Below, in pieces: positions 40,121 to 49,196 of a DNA stretch of 64,000 nt. The DNA lies in contig NZ_OESG01000011.1 of the NCBI RefSeq assembly GCF_900240945.1, positions 158,778-222,777 of the forward strand, given 5' to 3'. The notes under the pieces were generated by a model. The model was not told the origin of the DNA. It was given only the letters and a program-made list of their open reading frames with translations, and ran no database searches. The stretch's first letter is position 1, and each line of letters starts with the position of its first letter. The DNA is from Mycobacterium sp. 3519A. Its GTDB lineage: Bacteria; Actinomycetota; Actinomycetes; Mycobacteriales; Mycobacteriaceae. The position numbers and the translations under genes were made by a program.

Positions 40121-41401
40121 TTGACGAGCAACCTGGGACCAGGACCGATTCACCGGTCCGAAACGACGACCGCAGCACAACCGGTCGGCGGACGGCCTGG
40201 TCGCAGCTTCGGCGCGCAGAGTTACGCCCGGCCGCTCGCGGGGCTGGCGACCGTGGTGGCGATCGGCGCGATCGTCGCACTCGCCGTCGGTTTGTTCCGG
40301 GGCAGCTTCACGCGGTCGGAGCCTGTCACGGTGCTCTCGGATCGCGCCGGTCTGGTGATGAACCCGGACGCCAAGGTGAAGATGCGCGGTGTGCAGGTCG
40401 GCACGGTGAAGTCGATCGAGGTGCAGCCGGACGGCAGGGCCAAGCTGCAGCTTGCGATGGATCCCGAGCAGCTGCACCTGATTCCGTCGAACGTCAATGT
40501 CGACATCGAATCGTCCACGGTGTTCGGCGCGAAGTCGGTGAACATGGTGGCGCCGGCGCAGCCGTCGCCGGACAAGCTGCGGCCAGGACAGGTGATCCAG
40601 AGCCAGCACGTCATGGTCGAGGTCAACACCGTCTTCCAACAATTGGTTCAGGTGCTGGACAAGATCGACCCGGCCAAACTGAACCAGACGCTCGGCGCGA
40701 TCGCCGCGGCCTTCAACGGACGCGGCGAAAAGATCGGCAACACGCTCACCGACTTCAACGCCTTCCTGGCCAAGATCGAGCCGAGCCTGCCGAGTCTGAG
40801 CCACGACATCGAAACCGCGGCACCGGTGTTGAGCGCCTACGCGGACGCGGCGCCGGACCTCCTGGCGACCGTCCAGAACTCGACTCAGCTCAGCGACAGC
40901 ATCGTCGAGGAGCAGCACAACCTCGACGCGTTCCTGGTCAGCTCGATCGGGCTGGCCGACATCGGCAACGACGTGATCGGCGGTAACCGCCAGGCGCTGA
41001 CGGATGCGACGCACGTGCTCCTGCCAACCGCCGAATTGTTGAACAGGTACCACGAGTCGCTGTGGTGCGGTATCGGCGGCCTGATCCCGATGGCGAACTC
41101 CGTGCCGCAGTTCAAACAGGTGATTGTGTCCGCAGGACTGACGCTCGGCGTCGAACGGTACCGCTATCCGAACGACTTGCCGAAGGTCGCGGCCAAGGGA
41201 CGCCCGTACTGCAAGGAACTGGGCCTGCCCGACGTCCCGCCGGAGTTCCGGCCGCCGTTGATAGTCAGCGACGTCGGCACCAATCCTGCGAAGTACGGCA
41301 ACCAGGGCATCCTGCTGAACTCGGATGCCCTCAAGCAGTGGTTGTTCGGACCGATACCCGGCCCGCCGCGCAACACCGCGCAGATCGGAATGCCGGGATG
41401 A
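40121..41401 (+). CDS. mceA: Mce-family lipid-import protein, A position
   Basis: A 426-residue MCE protein. A short cytoplasmic tail and one membrane anchor (LATVVAIGAIVALAVGLF, about residues 45-62) precede the MCE/MlaD beta-barrel domain (VLSDRAGLVMNPDAKVKMRGVQVGTV..), then a long helical needle region (about 170-300) and a C-terminal domain. TTG 40121 is chosen because GGGAG stands 7 nt before it and the frame has no nearer start. MceA-F assemble into a hexameric tube across the periplasm that passes hydrophobic substrates to YrbEAB. Confidence 0.93.
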   Translation: MTSNLGPGPIHRSETTTAAQPVGGRPGRSFGAQSYARPLAGLATVVAIGAIVALAVGLFRGSFTRSEPVTVLSDRAGLVMNPDAKVKMRGVQVGTVKSIEVQPDGRAKLQLAMDPEQLHLIPSNVNVDIESSTVFGAKSVNMVAPAQPSPDKLRPGQVIQSQHVMVEVNTVFQQLVQVLDKIDPAKLNQTLGAIAAAFNGRGEKIGNTLTDFNAFLAKIEPSLPSLSHDIETAAPVLSAYADAAPDLLATVQNSTQLSDSIVEEQHNLDAFLVSSIGLADIGNDVIGGNRQALTDATHVLLPTAELLNRYHESLWCGIGGLIPMANSVPQFKQVIVSAGLTLGVERYRYPNDLPKVAAKGRPYCKELGLPDVPPEFRPPLIVSDVGTNPAKYGNQGILLNSDALKQWLFGPIPGPPRNTAQIGMPG

Positions 41402-42423
41402 CCCGCTCGACCGGCACACTCATCAAGTTCACGATCTTCGGGCTCGTGATGGTCATGCTGACCGCGTTCCTGTTCTTCATCTTCGGCCAGGTGAGAACCG
41501 GTGCCACAAACGGATATTCGGCGGTTTTCACCGACGCGTCCCGGCTGAAGGCGGGCGACACGGTGCGGGTCGCAGGCCTGCGGGTCGGCACCGTTGAGAA
41601 CGTGTCTCTGCAGCCCGACCGTTCGGTGTTGGTGAAATTCAACGCCGACCGCCACATCGTGCTGACCACCGCGACGAAGGCACAGGTGCGTTATCTGAAC
41701 CTCGTCGGCGACCGCTACCTGGAACTGGTCGACAGCCCCGGTTCGACGAAGCTGCTGCCCGTCGGATCGCAGATACCGAAGGACCGCACCGCCCCGGCGC
41801 TGGACCTCGACCTGCTGCTCGGTGGTTTGAAGCCCGTTATCCGGGGCCTCAATCCGAAAGATGTGAATGCCCTGACGGCATCGCTCATCCAGGTCCTGCA
41901 GGGGCAGGGCGGGACGCTGGACTCGCTGTTCTCGAAGACGTCGTCGTTCACGAACGCGATCGCCGACAACAGCCAGGTCGTCGAGCAACTGATCGATCAG
42001 TTGCGCACCGTACTGGACACGCTGTCCAAGGACGGGGACGAGTTCTCCGGTGCCATCGACCGACTCGAGCGGTTGGTCAGCGGGCTGTCGCAGGACCGAG
42101 ATCCCATCGGCACGGCGATCGAGCAGTTGGACAGCGGCACCGCATCGCTGGCGGACCTGCTCGGCCGCGCCCGGCCTCCGCTGGCAGGCACTGTCGCGCA
42201 ATTGAACACGCTGGCGACGAACATCGACAACGACAAGGACCGCCTTGATGACACCCTCGGGCGGCTGCCGGGCATCTACCGCAAGCTCGCGCGGGTCGGC
42301 TCCTACGGTGCCTTCTTCCCGTACTACATCTGCGGGGTCACCTTCCGCGCCAGCGACCTCGAAGGCCGCACGGTCCAGTTCCCGTGGATCAAACAGGAGA
42401 CGGGAAGGTGCGCTGAGGGCTGA
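41398..42423 (+). CDS. mceB: Mce-family lipid-import protein, B position
   Basis: A 341-residue MCE protein beginning with ATG that overlaps the mceA stop. An N-terminal anchor (IKFTIFGLVMVMLTAFLFFIF) is followed by the MCE domain (YSAVFTDASRLKAGDTVRVAGLRVGTV) and a helical segment rich in Gln/Asp/Leu; the C-terminal YICGV..R is typical of MceB. It is the shortest of the six subunits. The LKAGD..RVAG..VG motif is fully conserved. Confidence 0.93.
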   Translation: MTRSTGTLIKFTIFGLVMVMLTAFLFFIFGQVRTGATNGYSAVFTDASRLKAGDTVRVAGLRVGTVENVSLQPDRSVLVKFNADRHIVLTTATKAQVRYLNLVGDRYLELVDSPGSTKLLPVGSQIPKDRTAPALDLDLLLGGLKPVIRGLNPKDVNALTASLIQVLQGQGGTLDSLFSKTSSFTNAIADNSQVVEQLIDQLRTVLDTLSKDGDEFSGAIDRLERLVSGLSQDRDPIGTAIEQLDSGTASLADLLGRARPPLAGTVAQLNTLATNIDNDKDRLDDTLGRLPGIYRKLARVGSYGAFFPYYICGVTFRASDLEGRTVQFPWIKQETGRCAEG

Positions 42424-43517
42424 TGGATAAGTACCGCGGATCCCAACTGATCAGGGCAGGCTTCATCGGCGTTGTTCTGATCGTCCTCGTCATCGCGGTC
42501 GGGCTGCAACCCGAGCGGCTTGTGCAGATGGCGACGTCGCTGCGCTATCAGGCGCTGTTCACCGAGGCGGGTGGTCTCACCGCTGGTAATGACGTCACCG
42601 TCTCGGGTATCAAAGTCGGCTCGGTGTCCGATGTTTCGCTGCAGGACGGCGATGCGCTGGTCAAGTTCACGATCAACGGGCGATATGCGCTGGGTTCGCA
42701 GACCACCGCGCACATCCGCACCGGCACGCTGCTCGGCGAACGCGTCCTGGCGCTGGACTCGGCGGGCACCGGCACGTTGTCGCACAGCGACGTCATCCCC
42801 ACGTCCAGGACGTCGTCGCCGTATTCCTTGACCGACGCGGTCGGCGAGCTGACCGCCAACACCGCGGCCACCGACACCGACACGCTGAACCAGTCGTTGG
42901 ACACGCTGTCGGCCACGCTCGACCAGATCTCCCCGCAACTCGGCCCGACATTCGATGGCCTGTCCCGGCTTTCGCGCTCGTTGAACAATCGCGACGAAAG
43001 CCTGGCGCAGCTGCTCAAGACCGCGGGCGATGTGACCGGCATCCTCTCGGAGCGCAGTCAGCAGGTCAACACGCTGATTCTCAACGCCAACGACCTGCTG
43101 GCGGTGCTCAACGACCGACGGCAGGCGATCGCGAGCCTGCTCGCCAACACCTCCGCGGTGTCGAAGCAGTTGTCCGGTTTGGTCGCCGACAACGAAAAGC
43201 AGTTGGCGCCGGCGCTGGAACGGATGAACCGGGTCAACCAGATGCTGGAACGGCACCGCGACGACCTGTCCAAGATCATCCCGGGGTTGGCCAAGTACGA
43301 ACTCACCCAGGGGGAGTTGGTGGCCAACGGCGCCTACTACAACGCGTTCGTGCCCAACCTCATGTTCGCGCAGATTCTGCAGCCGTTCCTCGATTACGCC
43401 TTCGGGTTCAGGCGTGGGGTCGACGCAGGCCAGCCCCCGGACAATGCCGGGCCGAGGGCGGAGATCGGGTTCCCTGTCAACGGTATTCCGGCTCCAGGAG
43501 ACCTTCCGCCGCGATGA
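42423..43517 (+). CDS. mceC: Mce-family lipid-import protein, C position
   Basis: A 364-residue MCE protein; its ATG shares one base with the mceB stop. Anchor at about residues 11-27 (GFIGVVLIVLVIAVGLQ), MCE domain with GGLTAGNDVTVSGIKVGSV, long helical region with repeated polar heptads up to about 300, and a short Pro-rich end (NGIPAPGDLPPR). The TSLRYQALFTEAGG entry matches other MceC proteins. No lipobox. Confidence 0.93.
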   Translation: MDKYRGSQLIRAGFIGVVLIVLVIAVGLQPERLVQMATSLRYQALFTEAGGLTAGNDVTVSGIKVGSVSDVSLQDGDALVKFTINGRYALGSQTTAHIRTGTLLGERVLALDSAGTGTLSHSDVIPTSRTSSPYSLTDAVGELTANTAATDTDTLNQSLDTLSATLDQISPQLGPTFDGLSRLSRSLNNRDESLAQLLKTAGDVTGILSERSQQVNTLILNANDLLAVLNDRRQAIASLLANTSAVSKQLSGLVADNEKQLAPALERMNRVNQMLERHRDDLSKIIPGLAKYELTQGELVANGAYYNAFVPNLMFAQILQPFLDYAFGFRRGVDAGQPPDNAGPRAEIGFPVNGIPAPGDLPPR

Positions 43518-44980
43518 ACAGAAAGAGACTCGTCACCGTCGCGGCCGTTGCGCTGGTCGCCCTTCTGATAGCCGGTGCGGCGTTCGTGCTCCGCCAGATG
43601 TATTTCGGGCCCACCACCATCACCGCCTACTTTCCCACCTCGACGTCCATCTATCCGGGCGATGAGGTGCGCGTCTCCGGCGTGAAAGTCGGCAAGATCG
43701 ACTCGATCACGCCGGAGGGCACCCAGACGAAGATGGTCCTCAAGGTCGACCGTGGCGTCCCGGTTCCGGCCGACGCCAAGGCCGTGATCGTCGCTCAGAA
43801 TCTCGTCGCGGCCCGGTACGTCCAGCTCACGCCCGCCTACCGCAATGGCGCCGGCCCCACCATGCGTGACGGTGCTGTCATTCCCAGCGACCGCACCGCC
43901 GTCCCCGTCGAATGGGACGAGGTCAAGACGCAATTGATGCGGCTGGCAACGGAATTGGGCCCGAAGAGCGGTGTGTCGGGGACGTCGGTGTCCCGCTTCA
44001 TCGACAGTGCCGCCAATGCGCTGGACGGCAACGGCGACAAGTTGCGTCAGACGCTCGCGCAGTTGGCCGGTGCGGCACGGATTTTCGCCGAAGGCAGCGG
44101 CAATGTCGTCGACATCATCAAGAACCTGCAGGTGTTCGTCAACGCGCTGCGCGACAGCAAGCAGCAGATCGTTCTGTTCCAAAACCGGCTGGCCAGTCTG
44201 ACCAGTGTCGTCAACGACAGCAGATCCGACCTGGACGCGGCGCTGAGCGATCTGTCGGTGGCGTTGACCGACGTGCAGCGGTTCGTCAACGGCAGCCGTG
44301 ACCAGACCGCCGAGCAGATCAGAAGCCTGGCGAGTGTGACCCAGGTTCTGGTCGACAACCAGATGGCACTGGAGAACGTCCTGCACGTCACGCCGAATGC
44401 GATCGCGAACTTCGAGAACATCTACTACCCGCCGTCGGGTGGTGTGACCGGCGCGTTCTCGCTGGTGAACTTCTCGAACCCGATCTACATGATCTGCGGC
44501 ATGATCGGTGCGGTCGAGAACATCACCGCGCCCGAGACGGCGAAACTCTGCGCGCAGTATCTCGGCCCGGCGTTGCGGCTGATCAACATAAACAACATTC
44601 CGCTGCCCTTCAACGCGTACCTTCGTCCGGCGCCACGTCCGCAGGACATCATCTACACCGATCCGAGTATCGCGCCAGGGGGCCCGGGGCCTTCGGACCC
44701 GCCCGAACCTCCGCCGACCGTGTCCGCGTACACCGGCATGGGTGACGTGCCGCCGCCGCCCGGGTTCGGGTTGCCGCCGCCACCGCAGGGCCTGTACGGG
44801 CACGACGAGAAGCCCGCGATTCCGTCACCGGCACTGTTCCCCGGCGCGCCGATTCCCGGACCGCCCACGGTGCTCCCGGGACCGCCGCCGAGCGTCGACA
44901 GCATGCTGCTGCCGCAGACCCCGGCGCCGGAACCGCCGCCTGGGCCGCTGTTGCCCGCCGAAGGGACGCCGCCGTCATGA
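43514..44980 (+). CDS. mceD: Mce-family lipid-import protein, D position
   Basis: A 488-residue MCE protein overlapping mceC by 4 bp. Anchor VAAVALVALLIAGAAFVL, MCE domain with TSIYPGDEVRVSGVKVGKID, helical needle to about 290, then a conserved C-terminal domain (IYYPPSGGVTGAFSLVNFSNPIYMICGMIG). From about residue 375 to the end it is a low-complexity tail of Pro, Gly and Glu. Such tails are common in MceD and may cross or anchor to the cell wall. Confidence 0.93.
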   Translation: MNRKRLVTVAAVALVALLIAGAAFVLRQMYFGPTTITAYFPTSTSIYPGDEVRVSGVKVGKIDSITPEGTQTKMVLKVDRGVPVPADAKAVIVAQNLVAARYVQLTPAYRNGAGPTMRDGAVIPSDRTAVPVEWDEVKTQLMRLATELGPKSGVSGTSVSRFIDSAANALDGNGDKLRQTLAQLAGAARIFAEGSGNVVDIIKNLQVFVNALRDSKQQIVLFQNRLASLTSVVNDSRSDLDAALSDLSVALTDVQRFVNGSRDQTAEQIRSLASVTQVLVDNQMALENVLHVTPNAIANFENIYYPPSGGVTGAFSLVNFSNPIYMICGMIGAVENITAPETAKLCAQYLGPALRLININNIPLPFNAYLRPAPRPQDIIYTDPSIAPGGPGPSDPPEPPPTVSAYTGMGDVPPPPGFGLPPPPQGLYGHDEKPAIPSPALFPGAPIPGPPTVLPGPPPSVDSMLLPQTPAPEPPPGPLLPAEGTPPS

Positions 44981-46491
44981 CCCGACATCGTTTCAGGACG
45001 CTGACGGCAGCGGCATGCTGTGCCGCGGCGACAATGACCGGCTGTTCTTTCCAGGGGCTGAACTCACTACCGCTGCCCGGTGCGGTGGGGCGGGGGGCCG
45101 ATGCAGTCACCTATCACGTCGAACTCCCGAATGTGGCGACCCTGGAATCGAATTCGCCGGTGATGATCAATGATGTCGTGGTCGGCAGCGTCGGCAAGAT
45201 GACCGTGCAGGGTTGGCATGCCGACGTGGAGATCTCGCTCAAGCCGGACGTGGTGGTGCCTGCCAACGCTGTCGCCACCGTCGGGCAGACCAGCCTGCTG
45301 GGATCCATGCATCTGGCGCTCAACCCTCCGCTGGGTGAGGCACCGGAAGGCCGACTGCAGCCAGGGGCCACGATCGGCTTGAACAAGTCGTCGACCTATC
45401 CGACCACCGAGCAGACGCTGTCATCGTTGTCGGCCGTCGTCAACGGCGGCGGCCTCGGTCAGATCGGCGACATCATCCACAACTTCAGCGAGGCGATGTC
45501 GGGGCGCGAGCCCCAGATCCGTGAGTTGCTCACCCGTCTCGACAACTTCATCGGGGTGCTGGATGCACAGCGGGACAACATCATCGCCTCCATACAGCAA
45601 CTCAACCGGGTGGCCACCACGTTCGCCGGGCAGCGCGATGTGATCGACGCCGCGCTGAAGAAGATCCCCCCTGCCATCGACGTGTTGATCAAGGAGCGGC
45701 CCAACCTGACTGCCGCGCTGGAAAGGCTTGGCACGTTCAGTGATACCGCCACCCGACTGGTCAACGACGCCGGCGACGACTTGGTGGCCGACTTGAAGAA
45801 TCTCGAACCGGTGGTGAAGGCGCTCGCCGACATCGGGCCAGAGATCAACAAGGGGCTCGTGTTCGGCAGCGCCTTCCCGTACGGGCCTGCGTTCGCGGAT
45901 CGAATCGTCCAGGGCGACTACATCAACCTGTGGGCCGTTTTCGACCTGACCTATCCGCGGTTGAAGCGGACGATGTTCCTCGGCACCCGGTGGGGTGACC
46001 AGGACGCCCACCTGATCCCTGCGCCGGGCGACCCGTGGTATCTCAATTACTCGTACAACCCGTTGTCGCTCGGTGTCTCGCCACCGCCTACCGAAGCCTT
46101 GCCGCCCGCGCCGGCCGCGGCGCCGGGCGGGCCGATGCCACCGGTCAGCGAGCCGCTGTTGCCGGTTTCGCCACCACCGGCGCTGCCCAACGCGGCTCCG
46201 TCACCGGCGATCACGTCCTCGCAGTTCTTCGCCGGGCCGTTCGGACCCGAAGCGCAGGGCCAGCCTGCCGCGCCACCTGCGGCCGCCATACCTTCTGAGC
46301 CGGAAACGCCGTCGGCGCCTGACACACCGCCGGTGCCCGACGTACCCGCGCTGGACATGCCGATGCCGCCGGTCAACGAACCGCTTGTCCCGCTGCGGCC
46401 ACCCATTGACAGGCTTCAGCCCGAACGGGTGACGACGACGAGTGTCTTCGCGGGCCCGTACGGCGAAGCGATGCCGGGAGGCGGTGGCTGA
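44977..46491 (+). CDS. mceE: Mce-family lipoprotein, E position
   Basis: A 504-residue MCE protein with a lipoprotein signal: basic start MTRHRFR, hydrophobic stretch and lipobox MTGC with C23 as the lipidated residue, as usual for the fifth gene of mce operons. The MCE domain holds SPVMINDVVVGSVGKMTVQGWHADVEI. A helical region follows, and then about 130 residues of Pro/Ala-rich low complexity (from about 365). ATG overlaps the mceD stop. Confidence 0.93.
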   Translation: MTRHRFRTLTAAACCAAATMTGCSFQGLNSLPLPGAVGRGADAVTYHVELPNVATLESNSPVMINDVVVGSVGKMTVQGWHADVEISLKPDVVVPANAVATVGQTSLLGSMHLALNPPLGEAPEGRLQPGATIGLNKSSTYPTTEQTLSSLSAVVNGGGLGQIGDIIHNFSEAMSGREPQIRELLTRLDNFIGVLDAQRDNIIASIQQLNRVATTFAGQRDVIDAALKKIPPAIDVLIKERPNLTAALERLGTFSDTATRLVNDAGDDLVADLKNLEPVVKALADIGPEINKGLVFGSAFPYGPAFADRIVQGDYINLWAVFDLTYPRLKRTMFLGTRWGDQDAHLIPAPGDPWYLNYSYNPLSLGVSPPPTEALPPAPAAAPGGPMPPVSEPLLPVSPPPALPNAAPSPAITSSQFFAGPFGPEAQGQPAAPPAAAIPSEPETPSAPDTPPVPDVPALDMPMPPVNEPLVPLRPPIDRLQPERVTTTSVFAGPYGEAMPGGGG

Positions 46492-48173
46492 TGCTGACCC
46501 GTTTCGTCCGAAATCAGTTGATCATCTTCACGATCGCTTCCGTCATTGGCATCGCCGTGATGGTGTTCAGCTACATGCAACTGCCCACCCTGTTGGGGGT
46601 GGGCCGGTTGACCGTGACGTTGCAGTTGCCCGCAGCGGGCGGGTTGTACCGCTTCAGCAACGTGACCTACCGAGGCGTTCAGATCGGCGAGGTCACGTCG
46701 GTGCGGTTGACCGAGACCGGAGCCGAGGCGACGATGCGGCTCGCCAGGTCGCCGAAGATCCCTTCCGATCTTCAGGCTGACGTTCTCAGTGTCTCGGCAG
46801 TGGGTGAGCAGTACGTCGATCTGCGGCCCCGCACCGACTCCGGGCCCTACCTGCATGACGGTTCGGTGATTCCGGTGCAGGACACCACGATTCCGCAACA
46901 AGTCGGGCCGATGCTGGACCAGGTGAGCCAGTTGGTGGCCAGCATTCCCAAGGACAGGCTCTCCGACCTGCTCGACGAGTCGTTCAAGGGTTTCAATGGC
47001 GCGGGGGAGGATTTCCAGTCCCTGCTCGACTCGTCGTCGAAGCTGACCGGTGACATCAACGGCGTGTCCGACCAGAGCCGTCGGCTGATCGAAGACAGTG
47101 GGCCGCTGCTGGATTCGCAGGCGGAAACCACCGACTCGATTCGGACGTGGGCGCGCAGCCTGTCCGGAATCACCGAGCAGGTGGCGCAGAACGACCCCGA
47201 CATTCGGGCGATCCTGCAGAACGGTCCCGGGTTCGCAAGCGAAGTGTCGAATCTGCTGAATCAAATCAAGCCGACGTTGCCGGTGCTGCTGGCGAACCTG
47301 AACACCCTCGGACAGATCTTCGTCACCTACAACCCAGGGCTGGAACAGCTGTTGGTGTTGTTGCCCGCCACCATTGCCATGGAGCAATCGTTCGGCAAGA
47401 TGAAGAACAACCCCGAGGGCCTGCCCCTGAGCGACTTCGCCATCACCATCGGCGATCCGCCGGTGTGCACAGTTGGTTATCTGCCGCCCTCGCAATGGCG
47501 TTCGCCCGCTGACCGGACAACTCTCGACACACCGGACGGGTTGTACTGCAAGTTGCCGCAGGACTCACCGATCGCCGTCCGCGGCGCGCGTAACTACCCC
47601 TGCGCGGGGCATCCCGGAAAGCGCGCTCCCACGGTCGAACTCTGCAACGATCCGAAGGGCTTCCAGCCGTTGGCGATGCGCCCGCATGCACTCGGGCCCT
47701 ACCCGCTGGACCCGAACCTGATTTCTCAAGGTGTGCCGGTAGACGATCGGGTGGACTTCAACGACCGGATCTTCGCGCCGACGGAGGGCACGCCCTTGCC
47801 TCCTGGTGTCGGTCCGCCGGAGAACCCTGATCCGCTGACGGCGCCGATCGCGCCGTCGCCCGTGGCGCCGCCGCCACCTCCTGGCAACTCGCTCAACGGC
47901 GAGCCGATACCGCCCGCCGACGCCGCGCCCGCCCCGCCGTCCGAGCCGGCACCGGTGCCGACGGGGCCGCTGCCGGGCCCTGCGCCCGACGGTGCGATCC
48001 CTGCTGCGCCAAGCGCATTCGACGGCGGCCGCGCTGCAGGCCCCTCGGTGGCTGTCGCGCATTATGACCCGAACACGGGCCGTTATATGACCCCGGACGG
48101 CCGACTCGAGCAGTTGGCGAACGTGGGCGCGAAGGCAGACCCCAAGTCGTGGAAGGACTTGATGCCGACGTAG
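46491..48173 (+). CDS. mceF: Mce-family lipid-import protein, F position
   Basis: A 560-residue MCE protein, its ATG sharing a base with the mceE stop. Anchor LIIFTIASVIGIAVMVFSYM, MCE domain with GGLYRFSNVTYRGVQIGEVTSV (the F-type sequence), helical needle, and the C-terminal domain with CTVGYLPPSQWRSPAD and YCKLPQDSP. A Pro/Ala-rich tail (about 425-520) precedes a final YDPNTGRYMTPDGRLEQL segment that recurs in many MceF proteins. It ends the operon; the stop abuts the stop of a convergent gene. No mce-associated (mas) genes follow. Confidence 0.93.
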   Translation: MLTRFVRNQLIIFTIASVIGIAVMVFSYMQLPTLLGVGRLTVTLQLPAAGGLYRFSNVTYRGVQIGEVTSVRLTETGAEATMRLARSPKIPSDLQADVLSVSAVGEQYVDLRPRTDSGPYLHDGSVIPVQDTTIPQQVGPMLDQVSQLVASIPKDRLSDLLDESFKGFNGAGEDFQSLLDSSSKLTGDINGVSDQSRRLIEDSGPLLDSQAETTDSIRTWARSLSGITEQVAQNDPDIRAILQNGPGFASEVSNLLNQIKPTLPVLLANLNTLGQIFVTYNPGLEQLLVLLPATIAMEQSFGKMKNNPEGLPLSDFAITIGDPPVCTVGYLPPSQWRSPADRTTLDTPDGLYCKLPQDSPIAVRGARNYPCAGHPGKRAPTVELCNDPKGFQPLAMRPHALGPYPLDPNLISQGVPVDDRVDFNDRIFAPTEGTPLPPGVGPPENPDPLTAPIAPSPVAPPPPPGNSLNGEPIPPADAAPAPPSEPAPVPTGPLPGPAPDGAIPAAPSAFDGGRAAGPSVAVAHYDPNTGRYMTPDGRLEQLANVGAKADPKSWKDLMPT

Positions 48174-48719
48174 TTAGGAGACCTTCTCCAACCGCAACGG
48201 ATACTCGGTGACCACAGACTTGTTCTGACCGCACGCGCCGCTGGCGGCCTGCGTCCTGTCGCGGCCAGGCATCACGTCGTTGTATCTCATGTCGCGGTCG
48301 CTGGCGACAGGGTTCCATCCCCAGAACAGGAATTTCTGCGCGCCGGGGACGACGGTGCCGTCGGGGCACGGTAGCCAGTTCTCGACGAAGTGGTCGACGA
48401 CCCAGTAGTCGCCGGTGGTGGAGACCGGAGAAGACCAGCCCTGATCGCTTGTCACGGTGCCGCTGCACCGAATCGGGCTCGTACAGCTCGAAGTGATGGT
48501 CCAGGTCTGGACCACCGTCGGCTGGTCGATGAAGACCTGCGCTCCGCCCTGGCCGAATGGACCCGCGCTCGTGGTCGCCCAGTCGCCGTTCGAGATAACG
48601 CGGTAGGTGCCGTTGAGTTCGACGCCGTAGTTGGACGCGGATGCCTGCGCCGACAGACCGAGACTCCCCAGCACAGCAGCTGCCGTCGATACCGCGCCGA
48701 GCACGCCAATTGCACGCAT
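48174..48719 (-). CDS. Secreted protein of unknown function
   Basis: A 181-residue exported protein. The signal peptide (MRAIGVLGAVSTAAAVLGSLGLSAQASA) is followed by a beta-rich domain starting NYGVELNGTYRVISNGDWATT, with Cys in ITSSCTSPIRCSGTV, NWLPCPDG and SGACGQNK. I recognise the architecture as a recurrent mycobacterial secreted family without known function. Its stop directly abuts that of mceF on the other strand. It may be an envelope component related to the Mce system, but nothing in sequence proves that. Confidence 0.85.
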   Translation of the reverse strand: MRAIGVLGAVSTAAAVLGSLGLSAQASASNYGVELNGTYRVISNGDWATTSAGPFGQGGAQVFIDQPTVVQTWTITSSCTSPIRCSGTVTSDQGWSSPVSTTGDYWVVDHFVENWLPCPDGTVVPGAQKFLFWGWNPVASDRDMRYNDVMPGRDRTQAASGACGQNKSVVTEYPLRLEKVS

Positions 48720-48796
48720 GAACCGAGCCTAATACCGCGCGGAGCAATCTTCTCCGAAAGCGAGAATTTCATTCCCGCCCGTGTGAAAATGTTGCC

Positions 48797-49177
48797 GTGC
48801 GGTCCGTCTTCGCAATACTCGGTGCCTTGATGGTCTCCGCGTTGGTCACCGCCGCGCCACCGGCGGCGGCGGATCCGACCGACTGCAACTACCCGTCGTG
48901 CACACCGGGTATCAGGCCGGCTGTGGTGCTGGGCTCCAACTGTGACAACACCACGTTCTACGTCTTCGGCGTGACCTCGTGGGGCCGCCTGGTGTTCTGC
49001 GGCTCACCGCGGCGGTACGAACCACGATGGTTCCGGTCACCCGAAATGCACGGCGTCAAGAACGAGGGCGACACGTGCCCCGCATTGGACGGCGAAGTCG
49101 CCCAAGCGCCCGACGGGTTGTTTCTCACCTGCGTGTTGAAAGACGGCAGCGCGCACTGGGCCCGCGGAGACACCTAG
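48797..49177 (+). CDS. Small Cys-containing secreted protein (paralogue 1)
   Basis: A 126-residue exported protein from a GTG start, with signal MRSVFAILGALMVSALVTAAPPAAA. The mature part has six Cys in the order DCNYPSC, NC, FC, TC, TC, and a Y-V-F-G..W-G-R-L-V-F-C core. It is homologous to the convergent gene at 49197-49583: both show C.x4.C.P..., a V..G..C turn, FxFG....G.L..C, CA/CP-x-L.G, and L.C near the end followed by W. The 77-bp upstream gap is shared with the divergent secreted protein gene. Function unknown. Confidence 0.83.
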   Translation: MRSVFAILGALMVSALVTAAPPAAADPTDCNYPSCTPGIRPAVVLGSNCDNTTFYVFGVTSWGRLVFCGSPRRYEPRWFRSPEMHGVKNEGDTCPALDGEVAQAPDGLFLTCVLKDGSAHWARGDT

Positions 49178-49196
49178 ACCTGACGGCGGCCACCGC

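Noticed and set aside
44640..48060. Repeat array in the GC-rich ends of mceD, mceE and mceF
   Set aside because: The apparent repeats encode Pro/Ala-rich protein tails in a normal frame and have no regular spacer, so they are neither CRISPR nor DNA repeats.
48762..48776. GAGAAT-TTC-ATTCCC as another GAGAAY operator
   Set aside because: One arm has a mismatch and the flanks do not match the other three sites; it may be chance in the short divergent promoter.
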